Of a DNA stretch of 45,790 bases, positions 17,425 through 25,842 are shown in pieces (the first letter of the stretch is position 1; each line of letters starts with the position of its first letter). The DNA comes from Nostoc sp. FACHB-280 (GTDB taxonomy: Bacteria > Cyanobacteriota > Cyanobacteriia > Cyanobacteriales > Nostocaceae), in assembly GCF_014697615.1 (NCBI RefSeq), contig NZ_JACJSD010000052.1:1-45790 (forward strand). Direction: 5' to 3'. The translations under genes were made by a program, and so were the position numbers. The notes below the pieces were generated by a model. That model searched no databases, was not told where the DNA came from, and was given only the letters and a program-made list of their open reading frames with translations.

Positions 17425-18210
17425 ATGCAACAAACAACTGCAATCCTACTACAAAAACAAGGACAAAATATTGCGATAGAGTCGGATATATTCAGCACTT
17501 CTATGCAGTCAGAGCAGAATTTTTACTGTCAGCGATTCTTAGAAGCAAGAGAAATTGACTATACAATGGCAAATCATCCATCGCGTGCTTATTGGGTGAT
17601 TAATTCGATTGATGTTAATGAAAGTGAACAGGACACACACTACATATTTGTTTCTGAAGGGGAAGTTACTCTCAAAAGTGCTAATGGAGAGTTTTTATTG
17701 CAGAAAAATACCTTTGCCGCAGTTCCAGGAAACTTTTCTTTAAATGGTTCAGGAAAAGTATTAGTTGCAACAAGACTTAATTACACTGGACTTTTCACCA
17801 TTGGCGGGCCAATTGAACCATTAGGAAGATTAAATTATATTGATGGTTGCTCTTCAACAGTGTTGATTAACCCTTTACGACGTGGTGAACCTTGCTTAAA
17901 TTTCCTCTATGTTCCTCCTGGTGTGTCGCAAACTCCCCATACTCATCCTTCATTACGAATTGGACTGGTAGCTGAGGGTAATGGAACTTGTCAGGTAGAG
18001 GAGGGAACATTCAAAATGCAGCCAGGAACAGTATTCTGTTTGCCCGAAAACAAGTTACATAGCTTCTCTGCAATTGATGATTCTTTAAGAATTATTATTT
18101 ATCATCCAGATTCTGATGTTGGCCCTACAGATGATTCTCACACAATGCTAAATAACACTTTTGTAGGAAAAACCTCAGCTAAAGTGATAGATGCAATTAG
18201 AACAAAATAA
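17425..18210 (+). CDS. Bicupin protein
   Basis: A 261-residue protein with two cupin-type beta-barrel segments. The C-terminal cupin is the better defined: PPGVSQTPHTHPSLRIGLVA (His-x-His), then MQPGTVFCLPENKLHSF with the third His, spanning residues about 168-215. The N-terminal half (about 70-115, HYIFVSEGEVTLKSANGEFLL) has the barrel pattern but lacks a clear His motif. Such bicupins include dioxygenases, isomerases and sensors with a metal in one barrel. The substrate is unknown. The ATG at 17425 is used. A hairpin terminator follows at 18221-18258. Confidence 0.83.
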   Translation: MQQTTAILLQKQGQNIAIESDIFSTSMQSEQNFYCQRFLEAREIDYTMANHPSRAYWVINSIDVNESEQDTHYIFVSEGEVTLKSANGEFLLQKNTFAAVPGNFSLNGSGKVLVATRLNYTGLFTIGGPIEPLGRLNYIDGCSSTVLINPLRRGEPCLNFLYVPPGVSQTPHTHPSLRIGLVAEGNGTCQVEEGTFKMQPGTVFCLPENKLHSFSAIDDSLRIIIYHPDSDVGPTDDSHTMLNNTFVGKTSAKVIDAIRTK

Positions 18211-18220
18211 CCACTGAATC

Positions 18221-18258
18221 AGGACTGCCTTTTGATGAGATGAATCCAAGGCAGTCTT
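18221..18258 (+). terminator. Hairpin after the bicupin gene
   Basis: GACTGCCTT (18223-18231) pairs exactly with AAGGCAGTC (18248-18256), extended outward by a G-T pair and an A-T pair, with a 16-base loop. A weak T-rich tail follows. It lies 13 bases after the bicupin stop codon and before the aldolase gene. Confidence 0.6.
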
Positions 18259-18326
18259 ATATTTATTGATAGCAGTTCTAAACTTATGCAAGGTTAAACT
18301 AATATATTTATTTTCTAGGAGTGCCG

Positions 18327-19382
18327 ATGATTTTATTAACAAGTGATACTGAAACAAAGCCGACACAGGCGATGCGACAGGCGATCGCTAATGCTGAGGT
18401 AGGCGACGAGCAGAAAGGCGAAGATCCGACTGTTAATTTATTATTAGAACGAGTTGCAGATTTACTCGGCAAGGAAGCAGCTCTGTTTTTCGCCTGTGGA
18501 ACCATTTGCAATTTTGTCGCCATTAAAACTCATACTCGCCCTGCGGATGTAGTGCTAGTAGAACAAATGGCACATATCATCCGCGCCGAATCTGGTGGTG
18601 CAGCCATGACTTCTGGTGTGTTAATGGAAGCAGTGACCAGCGAGAGGGGAATTTTTACAGTTGATGCTGTGGCGCAAGCATTGACAAGAGTTGCGACTGC
18701 ACCTTACTTATACTCAGCAAATCCTCGCTTATTGTGTGTTGAGCAAACACACAATTTTGGTGGCGGTTCAGTTTGGCAATTGGAAGAACTACGTGCGGTT
18801 TGTGATTTTTCCCGGCAAAAAGGTTTAGCTACCCACATGGATGGAGCAAGATTACTAAATGCTGTGATTGCATCGCAAACTCCAGCCAAAGACTTTGCTG
18901 CTTGTGTTGATTCTGTGTGGGTTGATTTTACTAAAGGACTGGGCGCACCCATCGGTGCAGTGTTGGCAGGAACCAAAGAATTTATCGCCCAAGCACGCCG
19001 ATATAAACATATTTTTGGTGGTGCAATGCGTCAAGCCGGAATTGTAGCCGCAGGCTGTCTGTATGCACTAGATCATCATATTGAACGTTTACAAGAAGAC
19101 CACGACAATGCGGCTCACTTGGCTAAAAAACTGAGTGAAATTAATGGAATTACAGTCCAAAATCCCCAACCAGAGACAAATATTGTTTTCTTTGATGTAT
19201 CTGGACTCGGAATTGACAAAGGTCAATTTCTGACTTTATTACAAGAGCGTGGTGTCAAAATGGGAGCCGTTGGTAATTCGATTCGAGCCGTCACACATTT
19301 AGATGTTTCGCGGGCTGATATTGATGTTGCGATTAATGCTATTTACGAGATTGCAAAATCTTCTGAAAAAGTCAAAAATTAG
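18327..19382 (+). CDS. Low-specificity L-threonine aldolase family PLP enzyme
   Basis: A 351-residue fold-type I PLP enzyme of the threonine aldolase/beta-eliminating lyase family, which cleaves L-threonine or allo-threonine to glycine and acetaldehyde. The start block LTSDTETKPTQAMRQAIANAEVGDE, GKEAALFFACGTICN, LVEQMAHI and THMDGARLLNA (PLP-binding Asp) are family marks. The PLP lysine is Lys203 in WVDFTKGLGAPIG. IVAAGCLYAL and the C-terminal GNSIRAVTHLDV also fit. The ATG at 18327 is chosen because AGGAG ends at 18321, five bases upstream, while the GTG at 18321 overlaps that site. No operon partner is evident. Confidence 0.9.
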   Translation: MILLTSDTETKPTQAMRQAIANAEVGDEQKGEDPTVNLLLERVADLLGKEAALFFACGTICNFVAIKTHTRPADVVLVEQMAHIIRAESGGAAMTSGVLMEAVTSERGIFTVDAVAQALTRVATAPYLYSANPRLLCVEQTHNFGGGSVWQLEELRAVCDFSRQKGLATHMDGARLLNAVIASQTPAKDFAACVDSVWVDFTKGLGAPIGAVLAGTKEFIAQARRYKHIFGGAMRQAGIVAAGCLYALDHHIERLQEDHDNAAHLAKKLSEINGITVQNPQPETNIVFFDVSGLGIDKGQFLTLLQERGVKMGAVGNSIRAVTHLDVSRADIDVAINAIYEIAKSSEKVKN

Positions 19383-19540
19383 AGAAACTTTTTCTTTCTG
19401 CCCCTAGATGTCTTGATGATTAGTCTTTTACAGGGCAGGATGTTAAGCTAATCGTCATTTAAATTGCACTATGTTTAATGGTAAATAAAGCTCCAAACCC
19501 TCTCCCTTGCTCCCTGCCCCCTGCTCCCCTGCGGTCTTAA

Positions 19541-20932
19541 TCATAAGTCTTTTACCGGACACGATATTACCCCTTGAGACTCTAAAAATGCTGCAACTTG
19601 CAAGATTAATGCTTCGTTGTAGGGGGCGGCGATAATCTGCACACCTAAAGGTAAAGCATCTGGATGGTAAATTGGCACTGATAAAACAGGTAAACCAATA
19701 AAAGATAAGGGTTGGGTAAATAATCCTAAATGTGGACGCACTAAAATTTCCTCACCATTTAAAATCATGGTTTGCTGACCGATGAATGGTGCAGCAATTG
19801 GTGTGGTGGGGGCGAGAATGATATCGACATTTTGAAAAACCGCGCGGACTCGATCGCGGTACCAACGGCGAAATCGTTGGGCTTGGATGTACCAACTACT
19901 AGGAATTAACGCCCCAGCCAAAAAGCGATCGCGGGTTGCGGGGTCAAAATCTTGGGGGCGCGATCGCAATTTATCTAAATGCAGATTTGCACCTTCACTG
20001 GCGGTAATCACAAAAGCTGCTGCACGAGCGCGTTTAGCTTCTGGTATGGTGACAGATTGAGTTACTCCCAAAGCCTCTGCAACTTTGTGAACTGCGGCTA
20101 AAGCTTCTGGGGTTGCACCTTGAATAAAATAATCATCGGCTATGGCAATTCGCAGATGAGAAATATCTTGATGGAGTTGGGCTAAACACAATTCTGGCGG
20201 ACGTTGGCTAGAAATCGGATCACGTTCATCTTTTCCTTGCAACACATCAAAAATCGCCGCCGTATCCCTTACCGAACGGGCGAAACTGCCAATATGGTCA
20301 AAACTACTAGAAAATAAAGCCACACCAGCACGGGATAACCTTCCATAAGTTGGCTTGAAACCAAATACACCACATAAAGCCGCCGGTACACGAATGGAAC
20401 CGTTCGTATCAGAACCGAGGGTGAAGGGAACTAAGTCAGCCGCCACCGCCGCCGCCGAACCACCAGAGGAACCACCTGCAATGCGTTGTAAATCATGAGG
20501 GTTATGAGTAGCACCATAATGAAAGTTTTCCGTAACAAATCCATAGGCGTACTCATCCATATTTAAAGCGCCAACCAGCACAGCACCAGCTTGTTTCAAC
20601 TTGGCGACTGCGGTTGCATCTTGGGTAGCTGGGGGATTTTCGGCGTTAATTTCTGCACCAGCTAAGGTGGTGATACCAGCAATATCAAACAGATTTTTCA
20701 CAGCAAAAGGGACACCAGCCAGTAACCCTGGATGATTACCTTGGGCGATTTCTTGATCAATTTTGGCTGCATCTGCTAAAGCTATTTCTGTGGTGACAGT
20801 GGTAAAACTGTTAATTTTGTAGTCTATGGTGGCAATTTTTGTGAGTGCAGCTTGAGTGACTTCGACTGCACTCACTTGACCACTGCACACAGCAGCCGCT
20901 ATTGATAAGGCATCAGCTAAATCTAAATTCAT
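19541..20932 (-). CDS. atzE: AtzE-family amidohydrolase
   Basis: This 463-residue amidase-signature enzyme matches the AtzE group, whose characterised member hydrolyses 1-carboxybiuret. The catalytic triad is visible: Lys79 in VPFAVKNLFD, cis-Ser155 in AGGSSGGSAAAV and nucleophile Ser179 in LGSDTNGSIRVP; the DTNGSIRVP form is typical of AtzE. GVFGFKPTYGRLSRAG and LAPTTPIAAP follow. The ATG at 20930-20932 lies three bases after the stop of the membrane-protein gene, so the genes are tightly coupled. An AtzG-like small subunit is encoded two genes upstream. The cyanobacterial substrate is not known; breakdown of a urea/biuret-type nitrogen compound is the family-based guess. Confidence 0.93.
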   Translation of the reverse strand: MNLDLADALSIAAAVCSGQVSAVEVTQAALTKIATIDYKINSFTTVTTEIALADAAKIDQEIAQGNHPGLLAGVPFAVKNLFDIAGITTLAGAEINAENPPATQDATAVAKLKQAGAVLVGALNMDEYAYGFVTENFHYGATHNPHDLQRIAGGSSGGSAAAVAADLVPFTLGSDTNGSIRVPAALCGVFGFKPTYGRLSRAGVALFSSSFDHIGSFARSVRDTAAIFDVLQGKDERDPISSQRPPELCLAQLHQDISHLRIAIADDYFIQGATPEALAAVHKVAEALGVTQSVTIPEAKRARAAAFVITASEGANLHLDKLRSRPQDFDPATRDRFLAGALIPSSWYIQAQRFRRWYRDRVRAVFQNVDIILAPTTPIAAPFIGQQTMILNGEEILVRPHLGLFTQPLSFIGLPVLSVPIYHPDALPLGVQIIAAPYNEALILQVAAFLESQGVISCPVKDL

Positions 20933-20935
20933 CAC

Positions 20936-21559
20936 TTAGGCAACAGTGCGTTTAGCTTTTTGAGTCACAGCAGTTCGCATAGTTTTGATGAGTTGCAATA
21001 AAACAACGGTAAAACCTAAATCTAAGAAGCAAGATAATAACAGCCACACAGGCAGAAATTTATCTTCAGGATGTTTATAAGCTTCAAAAACAACGCGATT
21101 GACTGCCCTTGAGCCTATCATAAAACCATAAAGGGGAGCTATTAACGATCTCACTTGTTCACCAGCACTGGTTAAATCGCCACCTTCGGTTTTAAATTTG
21201 TCCGCAAAGGTGGATAAAGTATTCGCTATACCCCAAAGGCTGTAGATAGGAATCAAAAATCTAGCGATCGCACCCCCTGGACTAATCGGATATTCTTGAA
21301 AGAGATTTTTTAAATCTGTATGGATACGATGTAGCCAAATCAAAAAAATAATAATTGAAGCGATACTCGTCAGCAACGCCACTATTGATACTACTCCATC
21401 TAAACTTGCCAGTATTTGATAAACTGGTTGCGCGATGACAGCTAACAACGAGAACAACGTCGAAACAATCCCAACTCCCACCACTACCCACAGCACCCGC
21501 ACCAAAAATTTGCCGATAGCCGCAGACTTCAAAGAACTAGCAGCATTGAAATTCGTCAT
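20936..21559 (-). CDS. DUF4328-like multi-pass membrane protein
   Basis: A 207-residue membrane protein with four to five hydrophobic segments (about 17-45, 55-73, 98-112, 138-152, 172-190). The core WLHRIHTDLKNLFQEYPISPGGAIARFLIPIYSLWGIAN is the mark of the DUF4328 family: a loop of aromatic and basic residues after the second or third helix, and a G/A-R-F-x-I-P-x-Y/F segment. The function of this family is unknown. The gene lies between the AtzG-like and AtzE-like genes on the same strand, three bases from AtzE. A transport or membrane-anchoring role for the amidohydrolase is an inference from position only. Confidence 0.78.
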   Translation of the reverse strand: MTNFNAASSLKSAAIGKFLVRVLWVVVGVGIVSTLFSLLAVIAQPVYQILASLDGVVSIVALLTSIASIIIFLIWLHRIHTDLKNLFQEYPISPGGAIARFLIPIYSLWGIANTLSTFADKFKTEGGDLTSAGEQVRSLIAPLYGFMIGSRAVNRVVFEAYKHPEDKFLPVWLLLSCFLDLGFTVVLLQLIKTMRTAVTQKAKRTVA

Positions 21560-21658
21560 GGCATTTTTCCAATGACATTATCGGCTAATATCTTAGTCTT
21601 GCTAGTTATTATGAAAACTCAGTGCATTTACGTAAGGCATCAAGGAAATGATAATAAA

Positions 21659-21847
21659 CTATGGTTCAAATACAGGTGCAGCCTCAACTTCTGCGGGTAG
21701 AGGAAATGAGTTTACTATTTGGGCGATCGCTTGAATTCTCGCAAAATTCGCTACCACTCCCTCATAATATTCATCCTTAATTGGCAAATCTAATAATAAA
21801 GCAGCTTGCTCAACATACTTATTTATATCTAATTCTGGATTTTGCAT
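21659..21847 (-). CDS. atzG: AtzG-like small subunit (DUF4089)
   Basis: A 62-residue helical protein: NPELDINKYVEQAALLLDLP, then DEYYEGVVANFARIQAIAQI, then NSFPLPAEVEAAPVFEP. This is the layout of DUF4089/AtzG, a small subunit that binds AtzE, stabilises it and contributes to the GatCAB-like assembly: a leading 'Y-v-x-x-x-A-x-L-L-x-L-P' helix, a 'V-x-x-N-x-x-r-l/i-x-x-i-A' helix, and a Pro-rich tail containing E-x-A-P-V-F. Its presence upstream of AtzE supports both identifications. The ATG is at 21845-21847. The gap of about 100 bases to the next gene is compatible with one operon. Confidence 0.85.
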   Translation of the reverse strand: MQNPELDINKYVEQAALLLDLPIKDEYYEGVVANFARIQAIAQIVNSFPLPAEVEAAPVFEP

Positions 21848-21913
21848 ATTTTCTAGCCACTTCCCGAATCTTCAAATGGTAAGTATACAGAATAAAGAAC
21901 TCAGAGGTTATTT

Positions 21914-22083
21914 ATAAAGTAAAAATTCTCGTAGTGGCGTGGCAAGGCTAAAAATATTGCATGATAAATTTCTTATGGGATGGGCTTCTCGCCCGTCTGC
22001 TGCGGGCAGGATGTCCACTCTACAAGAATTATATTTATGCCCTACTTTAGTGTTGCCACGCCACTAGTTGAGGTTTACTTTAT
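21914..22083. mobile_element. MITE-like element with nested inverted repeats
   Basis: ATAAAGTAAA (21914-21923) is mirrored by TTTACTTTAT (22074-22083). Inside, TAGTGGCGTGGCAA (21932-21945) is mirrored exactly by TTGCCACGCCACTA (22053-22066), and the match continues with CTAAA / TTTAG after a two-base mismatch. The ~90-base centre has no coding sequence but holds a G/C hairpin unit (TGGGCTTCTCGCCC, CTGCGGGCAGGATG). A further copy of one arm occurs at 25619-25641, showing this is a dispersed repeat. Confidence 0.65.
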
Positions 22084-22171
22084 CAATCCTCTCTCAGAAG
22101 CGATCGCAGTTTAATACTCGACTTCTAAATTATGAGCATCTCTATCTAGCAAAAGCTCGATTCACTAATCA

Positions 22172-22199
22172 TTCTGAATTCTGACTTCTGACTCCTGAA
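22172..22199. repeat. Heptanucleotide tandem repeat, TTCTGAA/TTCTGAC x4 (STRR)
   Basis: TTCTGAA, TTCTGAC, TTCTGAC and TCCTGAA follow in tandem with a seven-base period. It lies just downstream of the porin gene. Confidence 0.8.
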
Positions 22200-22206
22200 T
22201 TCTTCC

Positions 22207-24072
22207 CTAAAAAGTAAACGTACTCCGCAGGACACCTACAGTTGTCGTTTCATTTCTGCTGTCACCTTCAGGGTTAAACAACACAAAAGCACCAGGAGTA
22301 ATGCTGATATTATCTGTCAGCTTAAAGCGATAATACGCCTCTAAATGATAAGGAGTAGCACGATTTACTCCATCTGGAGCCAGTTGTGCCGAACCACTAG
22401 CATCCGAACGAAACAGCGGTTGTCCAAAAAGAATCCCGGCATTATTCCCTGATTTAAATAAATCATTAAAGTGCAGCCCTACCATCCAGCTAGTAAAGGT
22501 AGTGGAAGCATCAACAGCACCCGAAGAATCATCCACAAACATTGCAGCACCATAACCAGACAAAGCAACCTTGGGAGAAAAGCGCCAAGTTACTGTACCA
22601 CCAACAGAATTGAGAGTTACAGGTGTTCCTAAATCAACGCCAGCTAACGCGCCAATATCATCACGAACTAATCCCGTACCTAAGATGTTAATTTCGTGAT
22701 AACTGTGGGCATAGTTTAAACCCACATCTATCGAACTAGTAGGTTTAAAAGTTAACTGAGTGCTGAACACACTACTACCACCAAACACACCCGCACCTAA
22801 AGGCGTGTTAGAAACCCCAGGAACAATATCACCTGCTTCTTGAGGTATGTTAGCGTTAACACTCCCATATAAAGCTCTTAAATCTAACTGAGGAGAAATA
22901 CTAAAAATAAATCCCGCCGCCGATGCTAAACCAGTTCCCGAAGTTCCACCAGAAACTCGCGCCACAGGATTTAAACCTGCAAACCGCGAAATCGACTCAT
23001 TTCCTTCACCATAAAAAGGTGTGATAGCAGGAAAAGCGTCTGTTGCTTCCGCCGCAGTTCCCGCAAACAAAGTTAGTTTATCCGCGACTGGAAAAACATA
23101 CAGTAATTTATATAGTTGTACGCTGTTCGCTGACTGCGCTGATAAAGTTTTCACATCAAAACCAGGAAAAAGCGGTTCAAAACTTGTCCTAGCACTACTA
23201 GAAACCAATAAATCCGAAGCTAACCCTAAACTATTTTGTAAGCTTCCACTTCCATCTACACCACCCAAAAAGTTGTAAGCTTGCAAACCCGTTATTAATA
23301 AATCTTTCCCAGTAAAGCTAGTGTTGAGATTTAACCGGACTCTGTTTACCAAAATAATATTAGGATCGCCCTGATTAGGTGCGCCACCTGTAGCACCAAT
23401 CCCGGCAATAATTACCTCGCCATTGAGTTTAGTAGTAGTAGAAAATTGATTGGCTTCTAGTTCGGCTGTGCGTCCTTCTAGTGCATCTACTCGTCCCCGG
23501 AGAGTTGCGAGTTCTGCTGCAAAATCTTCTTGTAATTTTTGTAAGGTTGCTAAATCTTCTTTTTTAACTAAATCAGAAGTCGCTGTGGCGATGAGTTCGT
23601 TAACTCGTTCTAAACAAGCATTTAAGCCTGCTGCAAACTCATAACGAGTCATAGCACGATTGCCACGATAACTACCATTGGGATAACCAGCAATACAACC
23701 ATAGCGTTCAACTAAAGATTGTAAGGATTGAAAAGCCCAATCAGTTGGTTGCACATCAGATAATTGTGATACAGATGTTACTTGAGGGTTGTCGTTATTG
23801 TCTGATGTCTGCAACTTATTAGATGGTGAGGAATCTTGTACCTCTGGCTTACCCTTGATAGCTGGTGCTTCCGGTTGGCTACCATCAGCGAGAATCAACT
23901 TAGTTTCAGTACCAGCAACTTGGCTGTTGATAATTGCTGATTTTTGCGGAACATTTACCAATGAATTATTATCTATTGGTACGGAGTCAGCTAGGGCTTG
24001 TATGGGTAACAATCCGTTAATTAAACATAAAAAACTAGCTCCACTAGCAGAAGCTAGGAGATACTTAGCCAT
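22207..24072 (-). CDS. Iron-uptake-type porin with SLH domain and OprB barrel
   Basis: A 621-residue outer-membrane porin of the cyanobacterial SLH/OprB family. A signal peptide spans residues 1-28 (cleavage near ALADS). An SLH domain follows at about 102-165 (LSDVQPTDWAFQSLQSLVER, GCIAGYPNGSYRGNRAMTRYEFAAGLNACL) and should bind peptidoglycan-linked polymer. A coiled coil (about 165-208, LQKLQEDFAAELATLRGRVDALEGRTAELE) leads into a barrel (about 215-621) with repeated aromatic/small-residue strands, ending in STFTF. Homologues in cyanobacteria are implicated in passage of inorganic ions and iron across the outer membrane. Palindromes that may be regulatory lie 150-240 bases upstream. The ATG is at 24070-24072, preceded by GAGGAG on the coding strand. 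Confidence 0.92.
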   Translation of the reverse strand: MAKYLLASASGASFLCLINGLLPIQALADSVPIDNNSLVNVPQKSAIINSQVAGTETKLILADGSQPEAPAIKGKPEVQDSSPSNKLQTSDNNDNPQVTSVSQLSDVQPTDWAFQSLQSLVERYGCIAGYPNGSYRGNRAMTRYEFAAGLNACLERVNELIATATSDLVKKEDLATLQKLQEDFAAELATLRGRVDALEGRTAELEANQFSTTTKLNGEVIIAGIGATGGAPNQGDPNIILVNRVRLNLNTSFTGKDLLITGLQAYNFLGGVDGSGSLQNSLGLASDLLVSSSARTSFEPLFPGFDVKTLSAQSANSVQLYKLLYVFPVADKLTLFAGTAAEATDAFPAITPFYGEGNESISRFAGLNPVARVSGGTSGTGLASAAGFIFSISPQLDLRALYGSVNANIPQEAGDIVPGVSNTPLGAGVFGGSSVFSTQLTFKPTSSIDVGLNYAHSYHEINILGTGLVRDDIGALAGVDLGTPVTLNSVGGTVTWRFSPKVALSGYGAAMFVDDSSGAVDASTTFTSWMVGLHFNDLFKSGNNAGILFGQPLFRSDASGSAQLAPDGVNRATPYHLEAYYRFKLTDNISITPGAFVLFNPEGDSRNETTTVGVLRSTFTF

Positions 24073-24228
24073 GACAACTCCTCACAGATATAGAATATTC
24101 AAAAAATTTATCTACGATATTTGACTGTTATGAAGCATTGTCAAATGGATTGCACTAAACCATTGTGCTTCTCATCAGTAATTACCGTAGATCATAAAAT
24201 ATAGTAAATACTATTTAGATAAAAAAAT

Positions 24229-24312
24229 ATCATTAACAATGATTTATAGTTTTAATTCTTTTGATAACCTGATGTTAATCATATAGATTATCTATGGTAA
24301 TCATAGATAATC
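24229..24312. promoter_or_regulatory. Cluster of AT-rich palindromes upstream of the porin gene
   Basis: Three dyads are visible: ATCATT-AAC-AATGAT (24229-24243), TGAT with ATCA around 24262-24281, and an 11-bp perfect inverted repeat GATTATCTATG / CATAGATAATC (24286-24312, 5-base centre). The third resembles a Fur box in its TGGTAATCAT core, which fits regulation of an iron-uptake porin. This is inference; the spacing to the porin start (about 160-240 bases) is long. Confidence 0.4.
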
Positions 24313-24320
24313 ACTAAAAA

Positions 24321-24357
24321 CAGAAACCCCCGACTTCTTCAAGAAGCCAGGGTTCTG
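24321..24357. repeat. Imperfect palindromic repeat (CTTCTT/AAGAAG)
   Basis: A hairpin with CAGAAACCC and GGGTTCTG outer arms and CTTCTTCAAGAAG at the centre. It resembles a palindromic repeat that is widespread in cyanobacterial intergenic DNA. Confidence 0.55.
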
Positions 24358-24615
24358 AATCTAGTGAACTTTAGAAATGAAAATGTTCATCTGTGTAATT
24401 TTCGCAATTCTCATTCTAGTGAGATACAAGCAAGAATAATTAACCGCAGATCAACGCAGACGTATAAGCACGAGATGCTTACCGCAGGCTATGCAGATGG
24501 AAATAGATAAACTTGTGCCTATGTAGACTAGAGAATAATATACAAATTTTAATTATCAGTATAAAATCAAAAATTTCTCTTATAAATTGTATAGAGAAAT
24601 TGCAAAATTAATTTT

Positions 24616-25470
24616 ATGATTAACCACAACGAAAGTACATTTCGGGGTATTGGTGAAATTGACCTCTATTACCAAAGCTGGCAACCAACAGATAATGTCA
24701 AAGCTGTATTAGTGATTGTACATGGGTTAGGCGGTCATAGTAGCAAATACAATAACATAGTTCAACATTTTATTCCTAAACAATATGCTGCTTATAGCTT
24801 TGACTTGCGTGGTCATGGACGTTCCCCAGGACAAAGAGGATATATTAATTCTTGGGCTGAGTTCCGCGAAGATTTGCGAATTTTTTTAGAATTAATTCAA
24901 GCTCAATACCCCAAATTACCAATTTTCCTGTTAGGTCATAGTTTAGGTTCAATAGTTGTTTTAGACTATGTTTTACGTTATCCCCAAGCTGCTGCTGTGC
25001 TGAAAAGTGTGATTCTTCTTGCCCCCAGTTTAGGAAAAGTTGGGGTGTCAAAAATTAAGCTATTACTGGGACAATTGCTATCACGAGTATGGCCAAGGTT
25101 CACTTTAAATACTGGTCTTGATTTATCTGCTGGCACAAGAGATGAAAAAGTGTTAGCTATCTATGCTCAAGATACTTTACGACACACTTTAGGAACGGCT
25201 CGTTTAGCAACGGAATTTTTGAATACTGTTAGTTGGATTAATCATCACACTAACAAATGGCAATTACCATTATTAATTCTCCACGGTGGCGCGGACAGAA
25301 TTACATTACCAGAAGGAAGCCAGATTTTTTATGAGCAATTAACTACTTGTAAAGATAAGACTATAATTGTCTATCCAGACGCATATCATGAACTGCAAGA
25401 TGACCTCAATTATCAAGAAGTTTTAGCTGATTTAGAAAGTTGGGTGGAAGGGCATTTATTATCTAATTGA
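24616..25470 (+). CDS. Alpha/beta hydrolase (monoacylglycerol-lipase/lysophospholipase type)
   Basis: A 284-residue serine hydrolase of the lysophospholipase/monoacylglycerol-lipase branch. The oxyanion region is VIVHGLGGHSSKY, DLRGHGRSPGQRGYI follows, and the nucleophile elbow is GHSLGS near residues 115-120. The acid is Asp in LHGGADRITLPEGS and the base is His in YPDAYHELQDD, so the triad looks complete. There is no signal peptide, so it is probably cytoplasmic or membrane-peripheral. Lipid ester hydrolysis is the family expectation; the substrate is not shown by sequence. It is divergent from the porin gene. Confidence 0.92.
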   Translation: MINHNESTFRGIGEIDLYYQSWQPTDNVKAVLVIVHGLGGHSSKYNNIVQHFIPKQYAAYSFDLRGHGRSPGQRGYINSWAEFREDLRIFLELIQAQYPKLPIFLLGHSLGSIVVLDYVLRYPQAAAVLKSVILLAPSLGKVGVSKIKLLLGQLLSRVWPRFTLNTGLDLSAGTRDEKVLAIYAQDTLRHTLGTARLATEFLNTVSWINHHTNKWQLPLLILHGGADRITLPEGSQIFYEQLTTCKDKTIIVYPDAYHELQDDLNYQEVLADLESWVEGHLLSN

Positions 25471-25618
25471 AAATATCTCATTGTTGGGGGATGAGGGAGA
25501 CAAGGAAGACAAGGGAGACAAGGCAGATAAATATAAATGTAGTAGTACATTATATTGGAAAAATTAACCGCAGATAAACGCGGATGAACGCAGATAAGAG
25601 AGATTTTTGAATGCAACA

Positions 25619-25641
25619 TTTTAGCCTTGCAACGCCACTAC
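25619..25641. repeat. Solo arm of the MITE-like element
   Basis: The 23 bases beginning TTTTAGCCTTGC and ending CGCCACTAC match the reverse complement of the left arm at 21931-21953 with one mismatch (A for C in the middle). No second arm is seen nearby. Confidence 0.6.
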
Positions 25642-25650
25642 ATGTATACT

Positions 25651-25757
25651 TATACCGTTTCACTTTAAGAATGATACAAATTGACAAGCAGAGGGAGCAG
25701 AGAAAGCAGAGGTTCAGAGGAAGAGATTTGTATCAGTGATTTCGTGAATTGGTATTA
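25651..25757. repeat. Short dispersed repeat with imperfect terminal inverted repeats (copy 2)
   Basis: TATACCGTTTCACTTTAAG with AATGATACAAA at the left and TTTGTATCAGTGATTTCG with TGAATTGGTATTA at the right match the arms of the repeat at 4707-4788. The centre differs (GAGGGAGCAGAGAAAGCAG) and is about 25 bases longer. Confidence 0.5.
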
Positions 25758-25842
25758 CCTGTTTAAAAATCAAATATGAGTATCATATTACATCCGTTTT
25801 TATCCTAGTAACGCACATTTCCCTAGCCTCTGTTCCTTGTAT

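Larger units (their letters stand above)
21848..22206. other. Intergenic region carrying a MITE-like element and STRR
   Basis: No gene is seen in these 359 bases. Most of it is the inverted-repeat element at 21914-22083. It is followed by a HIP1 site near 22100 and a heptamer repeat at 22172-22199, just after the porin's stop codon. Confidence 0.7.
24073..24615. other. Divergent intergenic region with palindromes and repeats
   Basis: This region of about 540 bases separates the divergent porin and alpha/beta-hydrolase genes, so it should carry both promoters. It holds a set of AT-rich palindromes (24229-24312), an imperfect repeat hairpin (24321-24357) and a piece near 24440 (TTAACCGCAGATCAACGC) that recurs with small changes at 25564. 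No gene is seen. Confidence 0.6.
25471..25842. other. Intergenic stretch built from several dispersed repeats
   Basis: No gene is seen in these 370 bases. It holds purine-rich tandem units (GGGAGACAA-type, period nine, about 25493-25526), the TTAACCGCAGAT unit (25564), a solo arm of the MITE (25619-25641) and the second copy of the dispersed repeat (25651-25757). Confidence 0.7.
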
